Assembly: GCA_903923795.1 (NCBI GenBank)
Contig: CAIXYX010000140.1
Span: 1 to 41,305, forward strand
Direction: 5' to 3'
Source: an uncultured Microcaldota archaeon
GTDB lineage: Archaea > Micrarchaeota > Micrarchaeia > Anstonellales > Anstonellaceae
Length of the DNA stretch: 41,305 nt
In this document: positions 26,138 through 34,564 of the stretch, piece after piece
How the letters are laid out: every line of letters starts with the position of its first letter
Numbering within the stretch: the stretch's first letter is position 1
Program-made: the position numbers and the translations under genes
The notes under the pieces: generated by a model
Told to the model about the DNA's origin: nothing
The model's input: the letters and a program-made list of their open reading frames with translations, nothing else
Databases searched by the model: none

Positions 26138-28447
26138 ATGGCAAAGATCCTCATCACCTCGGCCCTGCCCTATGTGAATAATGTGCCCCACTTGGGCAAT
26201 CTGATAGGCTGCGTTCTGTCAGCCGACGTTTTCGCCCGCTTCTGCCGCTCACGCGGTTATGAGACTCTTTATGTGTGCGGCACGGATGAATACGGCACCG
26301 CCACAGAGGCCAAAGCCATAGAGGAGGGCGTGAGCCCGCGCGAGATTTGTGATAAGTATTTCGCCATACACAAGGGCATCTATGACTGGTTCAACATCTC
26401 GACAGATCGGTTTGGAAGGACTTCGGAACCCCTGCATGCGAAGCACACGCAGGACATATTCACCTCTTTGCACAAGAACAAGATGCTGGTGGAGAAAGAG
26501 GTCGAGCAGCCGTACGACGCGAAGATGAAGATGTTTTTGGCGGACAGGTTCGTGTCTGGAATTTGCCCGTTCTGCAAATCAGCGGATGCACGGGCAGACC
26601 AGTGCGACAAATGCGGCAAATTGCTCACCTATTCGGAATTGGGCGAACCGAAGAGCAAGCTGTCGGGGACAACGCCAGTCATGCGCAAGACGAAACATCT
26701 ATTCTTGGACTTGGCCAAATCACAACCGAAACTGGAGAAATGGATAGATGGCATCGAAGCTGAGGGGAGATGGTCGGCGAATACTGTTGCGATTGCGCGC
26801 TCATGGCTACACGAGGGTTTGCACGCCCGCTCGATTACGCGGGATTTGAAATGGGGCGTGCCTGTGCCGCTCAAGGATTGGGAAAATAAAGTGCTTTACG
26901 TTTGGTTCGATGCGCCGATTGGATATATTTCGATAACGGCTGCTCACACGAAGAAATGGAAAGAGTGGTGGATGGCTGGAAATGGAACTGCGACTGGAAA
27001 GGAAGCAGGGGCGGCAGGAAAAGCGGATGGCTCATCCGGCAAATCCGATGTGCGGCATTACGAATTCATAGGCAAGGACAATGTGCCTTTCCATGCCATA
27101 ATCTTCCCCGCCATGCTCATGGGCACAGAGCAGAACTGGACTCTGCCATATTATATCTCTTCGACCGAATTCTTGAATTACGAGGACGGCAAATTCTCCA
27201 AGAGCAAAGGGGTCGGGGTGTTCGGCAACGACGCCGTTGCGTCGGGGATTCCGGCCGATGTTTGGCGCTACTATTTGCTGGCCACGCGGCCAGAATCTGC
27301 GGATGCCACTTTCTCATGGGATGAGTTCGGAAGCCGGCTGAACAAGGAATTGCTCGGCAACTACGGCAACTTGGTGAATAGGGCACTCATGTTTTTGACG
27401 CAGAATTTCGACGGAGTCGTGCCGGAGGCTGAATTGAGCGATACGGATGAGGCATTCTTGGCAGACGTGCATATCCGCCTTGCGCGCGAAGCCGACCTCT
27501 TGGAGAAAGTGCAATTACGGGCCGCCCTTTCCGAATTCATGGGAGCTGCCGCCGCTGCCAATGCATATTTCCAGACGCAGGCGCCATGGAAGGCGATAAA
27601 GGAAGACCCGCCACGCGCTGCTGCCACGATGAATGTGCTTGTGCAGGTCATCAAGGATTTGGCCATCGCATCAGAGCCGTATTTGCCTAGCAGCTCAGCA
27701 TCTGTTTTCAAACAGTTGAATGTGCAGGCGCAAAGTTGGAAAGATATAGGGCAGAAGAGGATTCCTGCGGGGCACAGAATTGGGACGCCGGTGCATCTGT
27801 TCAAGCCTATTGATGCGAAAGTGCTTGCTTCGCTTAGGGAGAAATATTCGGGGAAACAGAAGAAAACAACAGATGCCTCGCCTGCATCAAAATCGACCAC
27901 TTCGGCTTCGAACTCGAAACCTGCTTCGAACTCGACGTCTCGCGCGAATGCTTCAGCCGCGCCGGTCACTCCACTAACGCTCGAGAATCTCCAGCTTGAG
28001 GTCGGTTTGATCGAATCCGTCGAAAAACATCCTAATGCCGAAAAGCTTTATGTGGAGAAAATCATTTTGTCCGGCGGCGAGATTCGCACGGTCTGCTCGG
28101 GTTTGGCCCAGCACATGCCGATGTCGGATTTGCAGGGGCGCTCTTGCGTGATTGTGAAAAATCTCAAACCAGCCAAATTGCGCGGAGTGGAGAGCGCCGG
28201 AATGCTGCTTGTTGCTGAAGATGAGGCGCACGTGATGGAGATAATTTCACCAGATGCGCCGGCCGGCACGCCGATAACATTTGATGGCGTGAAGTCGAAT
28301 GCGAAATTGCCAGCCATCTCGATTGACGAATTCTTTTCTGTGAAAATGGAGGTGAAAGATGGCAAAATCTTTGCTAACGGGCACGCGCTTCTGGTTGATG
28401 GCAAGCCAATCAAATTGGTGAAAGTAAAAGACGGGAAAGTGAGCTAA
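26138..28447 (+). CDS. metG: Methionyl-tRNA synthetase with C-terminal tRNA-binding (EMAPII/Trbp111-like) OB domain
   Basis: ALPYVNNVPHLGNLIG (HIGH region), CPFCKSADARADQCDKCGKLL zinc knuckle, GKFSKSKGVGVFGND (KMSKS), C-terminal LQLEVGLIESVEKHPNAEKLYVEKI. Confidence 0.95.
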   Translation: MAKILITSALPYVNNVPHLGNLIGCVLSADVFARFCRSRGYETLYVCGTDEYGTATEAKAIEEGVSPREICDKYFAIHKGIYDWFNISTDRFGRTSEPLHAKHTQDIFTSLHKNKMLVEKEVEQPYDAKMKMFLADRFVSGICPFCKSADARADQCDKCGKLLTYSELGEPKSKLSGTTPVMRKTKHLFLDLAKSQPKLEKWIDGIEAEGRWSANTVAIARSWLHEGLHARSITRDLKWGVPVPLKDWENKVLYVWFDAPIGYISITAAHTKKWKEWWMAGNGTATGKEAGAAGKADGSSGKSDVRHYEFIGKDNVPFHAIIFPAMLMGTEQNWTLPYYISSTEFLNYEDGKFSKSKGVGVFGNDAVASGIPADVWRYYLLATRPESADATFSWDEFGSRLNKELLGNYGNLVNRALMFLTQNFDGVVPEAELSDTDEAFLADVHIRLAREADLLEKVQLRAALSEFMGAAAAANAYFQTQAPWKAIKEDPPRAAATMNVLVQVIKDLAIASEPYLPSSSASVFKQLNVQAQSWKDIGQKRIPAGHRIGTPVHLFKPIDAKVLASLREKYSGKQKKTTDASPASKSTTSASNSKPASNSTSRANASAAPVTPLTLENLQLEVGLIESVEKHPNAEKLYVEKIILSGGEIRTVCSGLAQHMPMSDLQGRSCVIVKNLKPAKLRGVESAGMLLVAEDEAHVMEIISPDAPAGTPITFDGVKSNAKLPAISIDEFFSVKMEVKDGKIFANGHALLVDGKPIKLVKVKDGKVS

Positions 28448-28480
28448 AAGAGAAATGCAAGAAAAATGGAGGGGTTTGAG

Positions 28481-28855
28481 ATGGACTTGAGACTCGCCTG
28501 TTTGCTTGCTTTTTCATTTCTCCTAATTTCGGGCTGCTCAGGCCCGTCAACAAATGTGCCGAATATGACTGATGAGCAATGCATCGCGCAAAAGGGCGAT
28601 GTTGTGACACCCATGCAAGCGGGCGCTGCGCCTTGCCCGCTCATGTACATGACACTTATCGGCAACATCTCCAACCCCGCGACAAGCAAAGCGGATTTCT
28701 GCTGCCAGTGGAGGAGCGGGAGCATGCAATACCGCCGCGCATCGCTCAAGAACGCCACGGCAGGGCATTATGTTGTCTATAATATGGGGAATGACAATGG
28801 GACAGTGGCCTATATTGGGCTCACACTTGTCAATGAATCTGACATTTCGAAATGA
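28481..28855 (+). CDS. Small predicted lipoprotein
   Basis: MDLRLACLLAFSFLLISGCSGPS: signal peptide plus lipobox; SD-like GGAGGGG upstream of ATG 28481. Confidence 0.65.
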   Translation: MDLRLACLLAFSFLLISGCSGPSTNVPNMTDEQCIAQKGDVVTPMQAGAAPCPLMYMTLIGNISNPATSKADFCCQWRSGSMQYRRASLKNATAGHYVVYNMGNDNGTVAYIGLTLVNESDISK

Positions 28856-28867
28856 TGGAAGAAGATG

Positions 28868-28979
28868 CGCCCCGGCTGGGATTTGAACCCAGATCACAAA
28901 CTTTCGCCTGAATACCGCATAGGAAGCGGGGTTAAGCCATTCGGAGGCTTGTGTCCTATCCAGGTTGGACTACCAGGGC
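28868..28979 (-). tRNA. tRNA-Arg(CCG) with ~38-nt intron at 37/38 (intron 28903-28940)
   Basis: Reverse complement: acceptor GCCCTGG/CCGGGGC + G73, D arm GTCC-AACCTGGATA-GGAC, anticodon stem CAAGC/GTTTG with loop CTCCGA^A, T arm CTGGG-TTCAAAT-CCCAG; mature length 74 nt after intron removal. Confidence 0.85.
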
Positions 28980-28998
28980 ATTGGTGAACTTAATCATC

Positions 28999-29016
28999 GT
29001 CCTATATTTATAAATT
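28999..29016. promoter_or_regulatory. Near-symmetric TATA element (TATATTTATAAATT) between divergent RNA genes
   Basis: About 25-35 nt upstream of the tRNA-Arg 5' end (minus) and about 25-30 nt upstream of the structured RNA start at ~29041 (plus). Confidence 0.5.
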
Positions 29017-29040
29017 GAAGATGGAAATAGAAATAGTAAC

Positions 29041-29121
29041 CCGCAGGGGGAGGAAATCAGGAAGAACCTCAAACTGAAAGGAGGGGGACGTCTGAATAGC
29101 GAGTGTTCCCCCGCCTTGCGG
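29041..29121 (+). ncRNA. Candidate structured RNA immediately 5' of tRNA-Cys
   Basis: Terminal helix CCGCA(29041-45)/TGCGG(29117-21) stacked near GGGGGA(29046-51)/TCCCCC(29107-12); internal GAGG/CCTC hairpin; second competing GGGGGA at 29083-29088. Confidence 0.45.
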
Positions 29122-29126
29122 TTCGG

Positions 29127-29197
29127 GCCAGGTTGGCAGAGAGGCTATGCATCCGCCTGCAGAGCGGATTAGGGGGGTTCGATTCCCTCACCTGGCT
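29127..29197 (+). tRNA. tRNA-Cys(GCA)
   Basis: Acceptor GCCAGGT/ACCTGGC, anticodon stem TCCGC/GCGGA with loop CTGCAGA (GCA), T loop TTCGATT, discriminator U73; CCA not encoded; T-tract follows. Confidence 0.9.
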
Positions 29198-29203
29198 ACC
29201 GCC

Positions 29204-29210
29204 TTTTTTA
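29204..29210 (+). terminator. Poly-T terminator after tRNA-Cys
   Basis: ACCGCCTTTTTTATG directly downstream of the tRNA, with a second T7 run about 20 nt later. Confidence 0.5.
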
Positions 29211-29303
29211 TGAATACCTGCTTTTTTTATAGATACATAAATTACAGTCGTGCCAAAAAACGCAAGTTGCTAAAAAACAAATTACACATAAAACGTCTCG
29301 AAT

Positions 29304-30254
29304 TTAGTTTCTCTCTTTCCTATCCCCTCTCTCGTCATATCTTTTGCGCAATTCCGCATCGCCTAAAATCGAATAAGCCGCATTGACGTGCCTCATCTGC
29401 TCCTCGGCAGATGGATTGTGAGAATTCACATCGGGGTGAAGCTTCTTTGCAAGAGTGTAATACGTGCGTTTTATCTCCTCGGCAGTTGCGGTTCTCTCCA
29501 GCCCGAGAATGTCATACAACTTGCGCTGGCGGGACATCTCCATGTGCTGCTCCCACACCTGATTAGCTTCTTCCTCACGATGAGGCGCGAATTTGAGGAA
29601 ATTCTCCAATGCCATCTTGGCATATTCTTTGTCGTGGTCTGACAATGCCTCGCGCATCTCCTCCATGGCTCGCTCAGCGAAGAGATGATAGGCTTCCGCT
29701 TTGCGGGAAGGCCCGTAGCGAAGAAGCTCGCTCAATGCCTTTATCTCGACAGGGCCTCCTCTGTTTTCGTTGATGAGTTTCTTGAGTTTCGACATGTAAT
29801 ACTGCGCGATGAGCTGATGAGCCTCGGGTTTGCGCTGCGGGGCGTAGAAAAGCACATTGGCCAATTCTTTTCCATAAGAGGCGATTCCGCTTGTCGAGAG
29901 TATGTCGCTCAATTCGCCCATGTGATAATCGGCGAACCACATGCTGGCCTCATCGATGCGCTCGGGGGCCAATTTCATCAGCATCTCGAGGCATTTCTTG
30001 GCTGACGGCAATTTGCCGGCCTCGAGGCGCGTCTCTATCTCCACCATCAGAAAGTCGGCCAAATGAGGACGGAGAGTCTCTTCGGCCTGAATTGGCTGGA
30101 TAAACTTTGCAGCTCCTGCGAAATCGTCTTTGGCCAATAAGAGGCCGAAAGCGCGGATGGATTCGCCGTCCGCTGCGCTGCGGGCGCCGCTGGCATGGCT
30201 TTCGGGCGTTTGGCCGGTTTTCTCGGGCGTTTGGTTTGTTTTTGAGTGTGGCAT
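29304..30254 (-). CDS. C-terminal J-domain protein with N-terminal helical repeats
   Basis: C-terminal LYDILGLERTATAEEIKRTYYTLAKKLHPDVNSHNPSAEEQMRHVNAAYSILGD (HPD); four upstream repeats of L-[KRF]-x-[AG]-P-x-R-x-x-E-A. Confidence 0.85.
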   Translation of the reverse strand: MPHSKTNQTPEKTGQTPESHASGARSAADGESIRAFGLLLAKDDFAGAAKFIQPIQAEETLRPHLADFLMVEIETRLEAGKLPSAKKCLEMLMKLAPERIDEASMWFADYHMGELSDILSTSGIASYGKELANVLFYAPQRKPEAHQLIAQYYMSKLKKLINENRGGPVEIKALSELLRYGPSRKAEAYHLFAERAMEEMREALSDHDKEYAKMALENFLKFAPHREEEANQVWEQHMEMSRQRKLYDILGLERTATAEEIKRTYYTLAKKLHPDVNSHNPSAEEQMRHVNAAYSILGDAELRKRYDERGDRKERN

Positions 30255-30379
30255 CTAATCCCTTTGATGCTTGAATTAGGCAGATTGCCCGTTTTAATAC
30301 CGCCATAGGCGGGTTCTGAGCGTTTGGATTGCGAGAAATGACCAATCGGCTTTTATTTGCGCAATACATCTCTCATCTT

Positions 30380-31606
30380 ATGGCGGGAATACGGATTCTG
30401 GCGTTGTTTTTGCTTCTCTTCGCGTCGATGGCATGCATAGAGCAGAAAACAAACGAAACGAATCAGAATGCGACCTCGGATTTATCGAATTCGACCCAGA
30501 GCTATTCGAATCTGTCGGATAATGCAACTGCCGCGCCTTATTTCCACCTCAACACCGTGCCCCCGCAGAGGATAAAAAATCTGGCGCGGGGAGTGAATGT
30601 GGCCAACTGGTTCTGGTATCCGGCATATAGCGATTCGGCGCATTTCGAAGAATATATGACAGACACAGAATTGGAATGGCTGAATGCACGGGGTTTCACT
30701 TTCATCAGATTGCCCGTGGACCCGAAACTGCTTTATTTGGAGGGCATGCCCGGAACGCCGAATGAGACGACTCTTGCACACATCAATAATGCCACAGCAA
30801 GAGTGCTTGCCCATAATCTCTCTATTGTCATAGAGCTGCACGAGAATGACTGGAGCCGTTTGGAGAATGACGCGGCATATGATGACGGATTGGTGAAATT
30901 GTGGGGCGCTATGGCGAAGAACTTGAGCCGTTTCGATTCGGACAAAGTTTTCTTCGAGCCGGTGAATGAGCCGCGTTATTACACAAATCCTCTCGCATGG
31001 TTTTCGCTGCAAGACAGATTTTTGAGCGCTATTCGCGCATCGGCGCCGAATAACACTATTTTCGCCACCGGGCCTATCATGTCATCAGTGCAGGGCACAA
31101 TGCTCAATGAGCCGGTCGATGATGGAAACATCATCTACACATTCCATTTCTATGACCCTGCCGCGTTCACCCATCAGGGCGCGGGATGGCTGCCGGGCGG
31201 ATTCGACCAGATAAAGAATTTGGCTTATCCATATGAGGAGGCGAATTGCGGGGAAGTGGCGGCCAACACCACCCCCGCGCTGGCAAAGGCTGCGGTGAAA
31301 CAGTATTGCGCGGATGAGTGGAATGCGACAGTTGTGCGCAAGAAGATTGGGGTGATTGCCGATTGGGCAAAAGAGAAGAATGTCACCTTGCTGGCCGGAG
31401 AATTCGGCACGTATGAAGTGGTGACTCCTCCGGCTTCGCGCGCTGCTTGGCTGAAAGATGCGAGGATGACATTTGATGAGAATAAAATCGGCTGGTGCGT
31501 GTGGAGCTATGACACGGGCTTTGGCATAGGGGCGAAATTAGGCGAGGATGGAGAAGTGCATGCAGATGAGGCGGCCATGGATGCGCTTGGCTTGGGGCAG
31601 AAGTAG
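30380..31606 (+). CDS. Secreted/lipoprotein glycoside hydrolase family 5 (cellulase-like)
   Basis: ILALFLLLFASMACIEQ lipobox; ARGVNVANWFWY, GFTFIRLPVDP, VFFEPVNEPRY (NEP acid/base), LLAGEFGTYE nucleophile; upstream alternative start at 30338. Confidence 0.85.
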   Translation: MAGIRILALFLLLFASMACIEQKTNETNQNATSDLSNSTQSYSNLSDNATAAPYFHLNTVPPQRIKNLARGVNVANWFWYPAYSDSAHFEEYMTDTELEWLNARGFTFIRLPVDPKLLYLEGMPGTPNETTLAHINNATARVLAHNLSIVIELHENDWSRLENDAAYDDGLVKLWGAMAKNLSRFDSDKVFFEPVNEPRYYTNPLAWFSLQDRFLSAIRASAPNNTIFATGPIMSSVQGTMLNEPVDDGNIIYTFHFYDPAAFTHQGAGWLPGGFDQIKNLAYPYEEANCGEVAANTTPALAKAAVKQYCADEWNATVVRKKIGVIADWAKEKNVTLLAGEFGTYEVVTPPASRAAWLKDARMTFDENKIGWCVWSYDTGFGIGAKLGEDGEVHADEAAMDALGLGQK

Positions 31607-31636
31607 AAGCGGCGAGCGGAATTTGGCAAAATCAAT

Positions 31637-31774
31637 CTAATCTTTTTTCCAGCCGATGAGGCCCGTGCATTCGGGGCAAATCAAAAGAGTGCCGGCGGGC
31701 GTGTCAGATTCTTTGGGCTCAACTAACGCGCCGCAGCGGGGGCAATTCACTTTCTTGCTCGAGGGGTTTGTCAT
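31637..31774 (-). CDS. 45-aa zinc-ribbon microprotein (not in supplied ORF track)
   Basis: Translated reverse complement: MTNPSSKKVNCPRCGALVEPKESDTPAGTLLICPECTGLIGWKKD*; two CPxC pairs; SD GAGGTAA upstream. Confidence 0.75.
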   Translation of the reverse strand: MTNPSSKKVNCPRCGALVEPKESDTPAGTLLICPECTGLIGWKKD

Positions 31775-31794
31775 AATATTACCTCAGCATTTTT

Positions 31795-33078
31795 TTATGG
31801 AAGCAATAATTTTAGATAAAACAGGGGGTCTTTCACCTGCTGTTTCGCCTCATCTGAACCGAGCATGTCGATTATCATCTGCCTGAACGCGGGCTTGCTC
31901 GCCGCTTTGCCTATGAACATGTTGAGCAAAAATCTGCTGCGCGAGGCCTGCTGCAAATTATAAGATGTTTTTATCTCGGGGCGGAGCTGGCTTTCCACGA
32001 GTGCGGAATAGGGAGCGAGTGATTGGGCGGAGAGCGGCTCTTCTCCCGACTCTTTGCCAAGAGCTTCATCGATCGTTTGCGCGGCGAATTGGCCGGAGGA
32101 GAGCGCATTGCCCACGCCCTCACCCGAGAATGGGTCGACAAGGGAGGCGGCATCGCCAACAAGCACCCATCCGTCTCCGAAATTTGTGCGGGCGTATGAG
32201 CCGTTGGGGATTATCCATGCGCCTATTTGGCCCTCCTGTTTCGCGTTCGCGAAACGGGCTGAGAGCATCGGGTGATTTGCGATGGCGTTGAGAAGAATCT
32301 TGTTCGGATGCTCTGGGCGCTTCTTTATGTCGGAGTTAAGGATGCCCAAGCCGACGTTGGCCGTGCCGTCGCCCATAGGAAAAACCCACAGATAGCCAGG
32401 CAGCACCTGGTCGATGAAGAAGAGCTCTATGTGGTCGGAGAGGCCGGCGACATCGCGCCAATAGCCGCGGACAGCCATGAATTGATGTTCGGGAGGGACG
32501 CCGGGCAAACCCAAAAGGCGGACAATGGCAGAACCTGCGCCGTCTGCGCCGATGACGACTCTGGAGCGGAAAGTGCGGGCTTTGCTGATAGGTGGAGCCG
32601 CTGTGGCTCGGTCGGCATCGCAGCCCGACACCCCGCACACGCGCCCGTTTGCATCGCGCTCGAGCGCCAGGACGGTGAAATTGTCCAAGAGAGTGATGTT
32701 GGGCTCGGATTTGGCGGCTGAATAGAGGATGGCATCTGTCGATTTGCGGCGCAGGCAGTAGCCTGCGCATTGCATGCCGTCGGCATTGGGGAATGGTACC
32801 ATCACTTGCTTGCCATTTGGCGAGACCATTTTGAGGCCGGTTATGACGCCGTGAGCGGGCGCCTCGAGCTTGTCGAGAAGATGCAGGCGGCGCAGCACGC
32901 CGATAGATTTGCCGGATACGGCGTCTCCACAGACCTTCTCGCGCGGGAATTTCGCCTTGTCGATGAGCAGCACATAATGGCCCGCTCGTGCCAAAAAGAG
33001 GGCTGCCGAGCAGCCGGCCGGGCCGGAGCCGACGACGATGGCGTCATAAAGAAGGTCTTTAGTGGGGGATGTGCTCAT
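31795..33078 (-). CDS. Geranylgeranyl reductase family FAD-dependent oxidoreductase
   Basis: YDAIVVGSGPAGCSAALFLARAGHYVLLIDKAKFPREKVCGDAVSGKSI; GDAASLVDPFSGEGVGNALSSG. Confidence 0.9.
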   Translation of the reverse strand: MSTSPTKDLLYDAIVVGSGPAGCSAALFLARAGHYVLLIDKAKFPREKVCGDAVSGKSIGVLRRLHLLDKLEAPAHGVITGLKMVSPNGKQVMVPFPNADGMQCAGYCLRRKSTDAILYSAAKSEPNITLLDNFTVLALERDANGRVCGVSGCDADRATAAPPISKARTFRSRVVIGADGAGSAIVRLLGLPGVPPEHQFMAVRGYWRDVAGLSDHIELFFIDQVLPGYLWVFPMGDGTANVGLGILNSDIKKRPEHPNKILLNAIANHPMLSARFANAKQEGQIGAWIIPNGSYARTNFGDGWVLVGDAASLVDPFSGEGVGNALSSGQFAAQTIDEALGKESGEEPLSAQSLAPYSALVESQLRPEIKTSYNLQQASRSRFLLNMFIGKAASKPAFRQMIIDMLGSDEAKQQVKDPLFYLKLLLP

Positions 33079-33140
33079 GAAAACGACCAATAGAGATACG
33101 AAAGATAAGTATTAGAGGTTTATGGACGCAACGAAAATAT

Positions 33141-34310
33141 ATGCTGCAACGCGATATCCTGCTCATCGCCGCTTTAGCGCTCCTTTTGTTCAGCGCAAGC
33201 GCCAATGTGATGCAATGGATGGGGAACGGCGACCTGTCGAAAGATATGGCCACGCTCAATGACAGCTACAATTCCGACAGAGTCGCATGGTCGGCGCAGA
33301 GCCAGGATTTCTCGGCGCAGATAGCGCGGCTGAATTCGCATTCTGATGCGCTGCAGGCGCAGATAGACGGCCTGCGGGCGCAATTAACCACGCAGACTTC
33401 GCAGAGAGTGGCGGCCGAGAACGCGCTTGCGCAGGCGCAGTCTGACATAACGTCGCGCGAAGCCATGCTGGCCGCGCAGTCGGCACGGATGCAGAACCTG
33501 CTCGCCAATTTCACGAATTTGCAGAACGACATAAACGATTCGATGAAATGGTTTCGGGACAATTCCGTCATCAGGGCCGACATGAACACGAATCTGGATT
33601 ATATCGAACCCCGCGTCATCGAGGATTGCGTTGATGGGGGCGTGCTGAATCTGGCATGCGTGGACCACATCCTGCAGCAGAGGATGGCCACGATAAGGTA
33701 CCGCCACGATTCATCGTCGAATTCTAGCAACAGGTTCCAGTCATTGGCCGAGACTGCGGCGAGGGGGAGCGGGGACTGCAAGGACTATTCCCTGCTGCTA
33801 AAAGCCATACTCAACACCGTGAAGGAGAAGAATCCGGGCTTGCACATAAGCGCGTGGGAGCCGGGTGGCTTGGACTCGTATATCATATTTCCGAAAGCCA
33901 GCCTGAACCCGCTTGGAAAAGACACATATTGGTATATGCCAAATTCGCGCGGGGTTGATTTGGGGAGCTTGGATGACGTGCATGGATATGTGGTGTGCTA
34001 TGCCATCAATTCGAGCGAGGGGCATTGCACAGTGGCGCTGTCAGGGGTGGAGGTGAATGACAGCTCGCAGATTCCCCTCGCGATGAATGGGGCGGCGGTG
34101 TTCGAGCCGCAGGACGGGCAGTATTACGGGCGCATAGGCCATGAATTCTCATTGTGCACGGCTTCTCGGTGGTGGGACTGCAGCACCACGCCAAATGTCA
34201 TCATTTTGATAATCAGCGACAAGGATTTGTACAGGATAGAGAATGGCAAGTGGGTGGGCTACGGGGATTATGCGAAAGAGGTTGCGGATGTTTCTGCGGC
34301 GGGCGGATAG
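33141..34310 (+). CDS. Secreted/anchored coiled-coil protein with transglutaminase-like domain
   Basis: N-terminal hydrophobic segment ILLIAALALLLFSASA, Gln-rich coiled coil, then SLAETAARGSGDCKDYSLLLKAIL (catalytic Cys region). Confidence 0.7.
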   Translation: MLQRDILLIAALALLLFSASANVMQWMGNGDLSKDMATLNDSYNSDRVAWSAQSQDFSAQIARLNSHSDALQAQIDGLRAQLTTQTSQRVAAENALAQAQSDITSREAMLAAQSARMQNLLANFTNLQNDINDSMKWFRDNSVIRADMNTNLDYIEPRVIEDCVDGGVLNLACVDHILQQRMATIRYRHDSSSNSSNRFQSLAETAARGSGDCKDYSLLLKAILNTVKEKNPGLHISAWEPGGLDSYIIFPKASLNPLGKDTYWYMPNSRGVDLGSLDDVHGYVVCYAINSSEGHCTVALSGVEVNDSSQIPLAMNGAAVFEPQDGQYYGRIGHEFSLCTASRWWDCSTTPNVIILIISDKDLYRIENGKWVGYGDYAKEVADVSAAGG

Positions 34311-34386
34311 AGGGGATTTAAATTAACGAGGATGGATAACATATTGAAGATGATTTGCCTAAAACAAACGAATTGTGGTGATTTTG

Positions 34387-34521
34387 ATGAGAAAAGCAGG
34401 TTCAGCACGGCGCAATCTTTCGAGAAAAGGCGTGGCACGCGGCAAAGTGAAGGCGCGCAAGACAGTTGGCAAGGCGCAGTCCATGAGGGACAAGGGTAAA
34501 TGTTGTTGCGGCAAATGCTAG
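34387..34521 (+). CDS. 44-aa highly basic peptide with CCCGKC tail (not in supplied ORF track)
   Basis: MRKAGSARRNLSRKGVARGKVKARKTVGKAQSMRDKGKCCCGKC*; SD GGTGAT at 34377-34382, 4 nt before ATG. Confidence 0.65.
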   Translation: MRKAGSARRNLSRKGVARGKVKARKTVGKAQSMRDKGKCCCGKC

Positions 34522-34564
34522 ATGGAATTTTTCTTTATTTTTAATTTCTGATTTTATTTATCGC

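Noticed and set aside
28868-28979. Reading the tRNA as a type II tRNA-Ser(CGA) via the AAGCC-TCCGAAT-GGCTT hairpin
   Set aside because: Would give C33 instead of U33, two nucleotides before the anticodon stem and a ~40-nt variable region; Arg(CCG) with intron satisfies all arms
29041-29121. RNase P RNA, SRP RNA or H/ACA/C/D sRNA
   Set aside because: GGGAGGAAA is reminiscent of RNase P CR-I, but length (~80 nt) and absence of CR-V exclude it; no SRP S-domain motif, no terminal ACA, no paired C/D boxes
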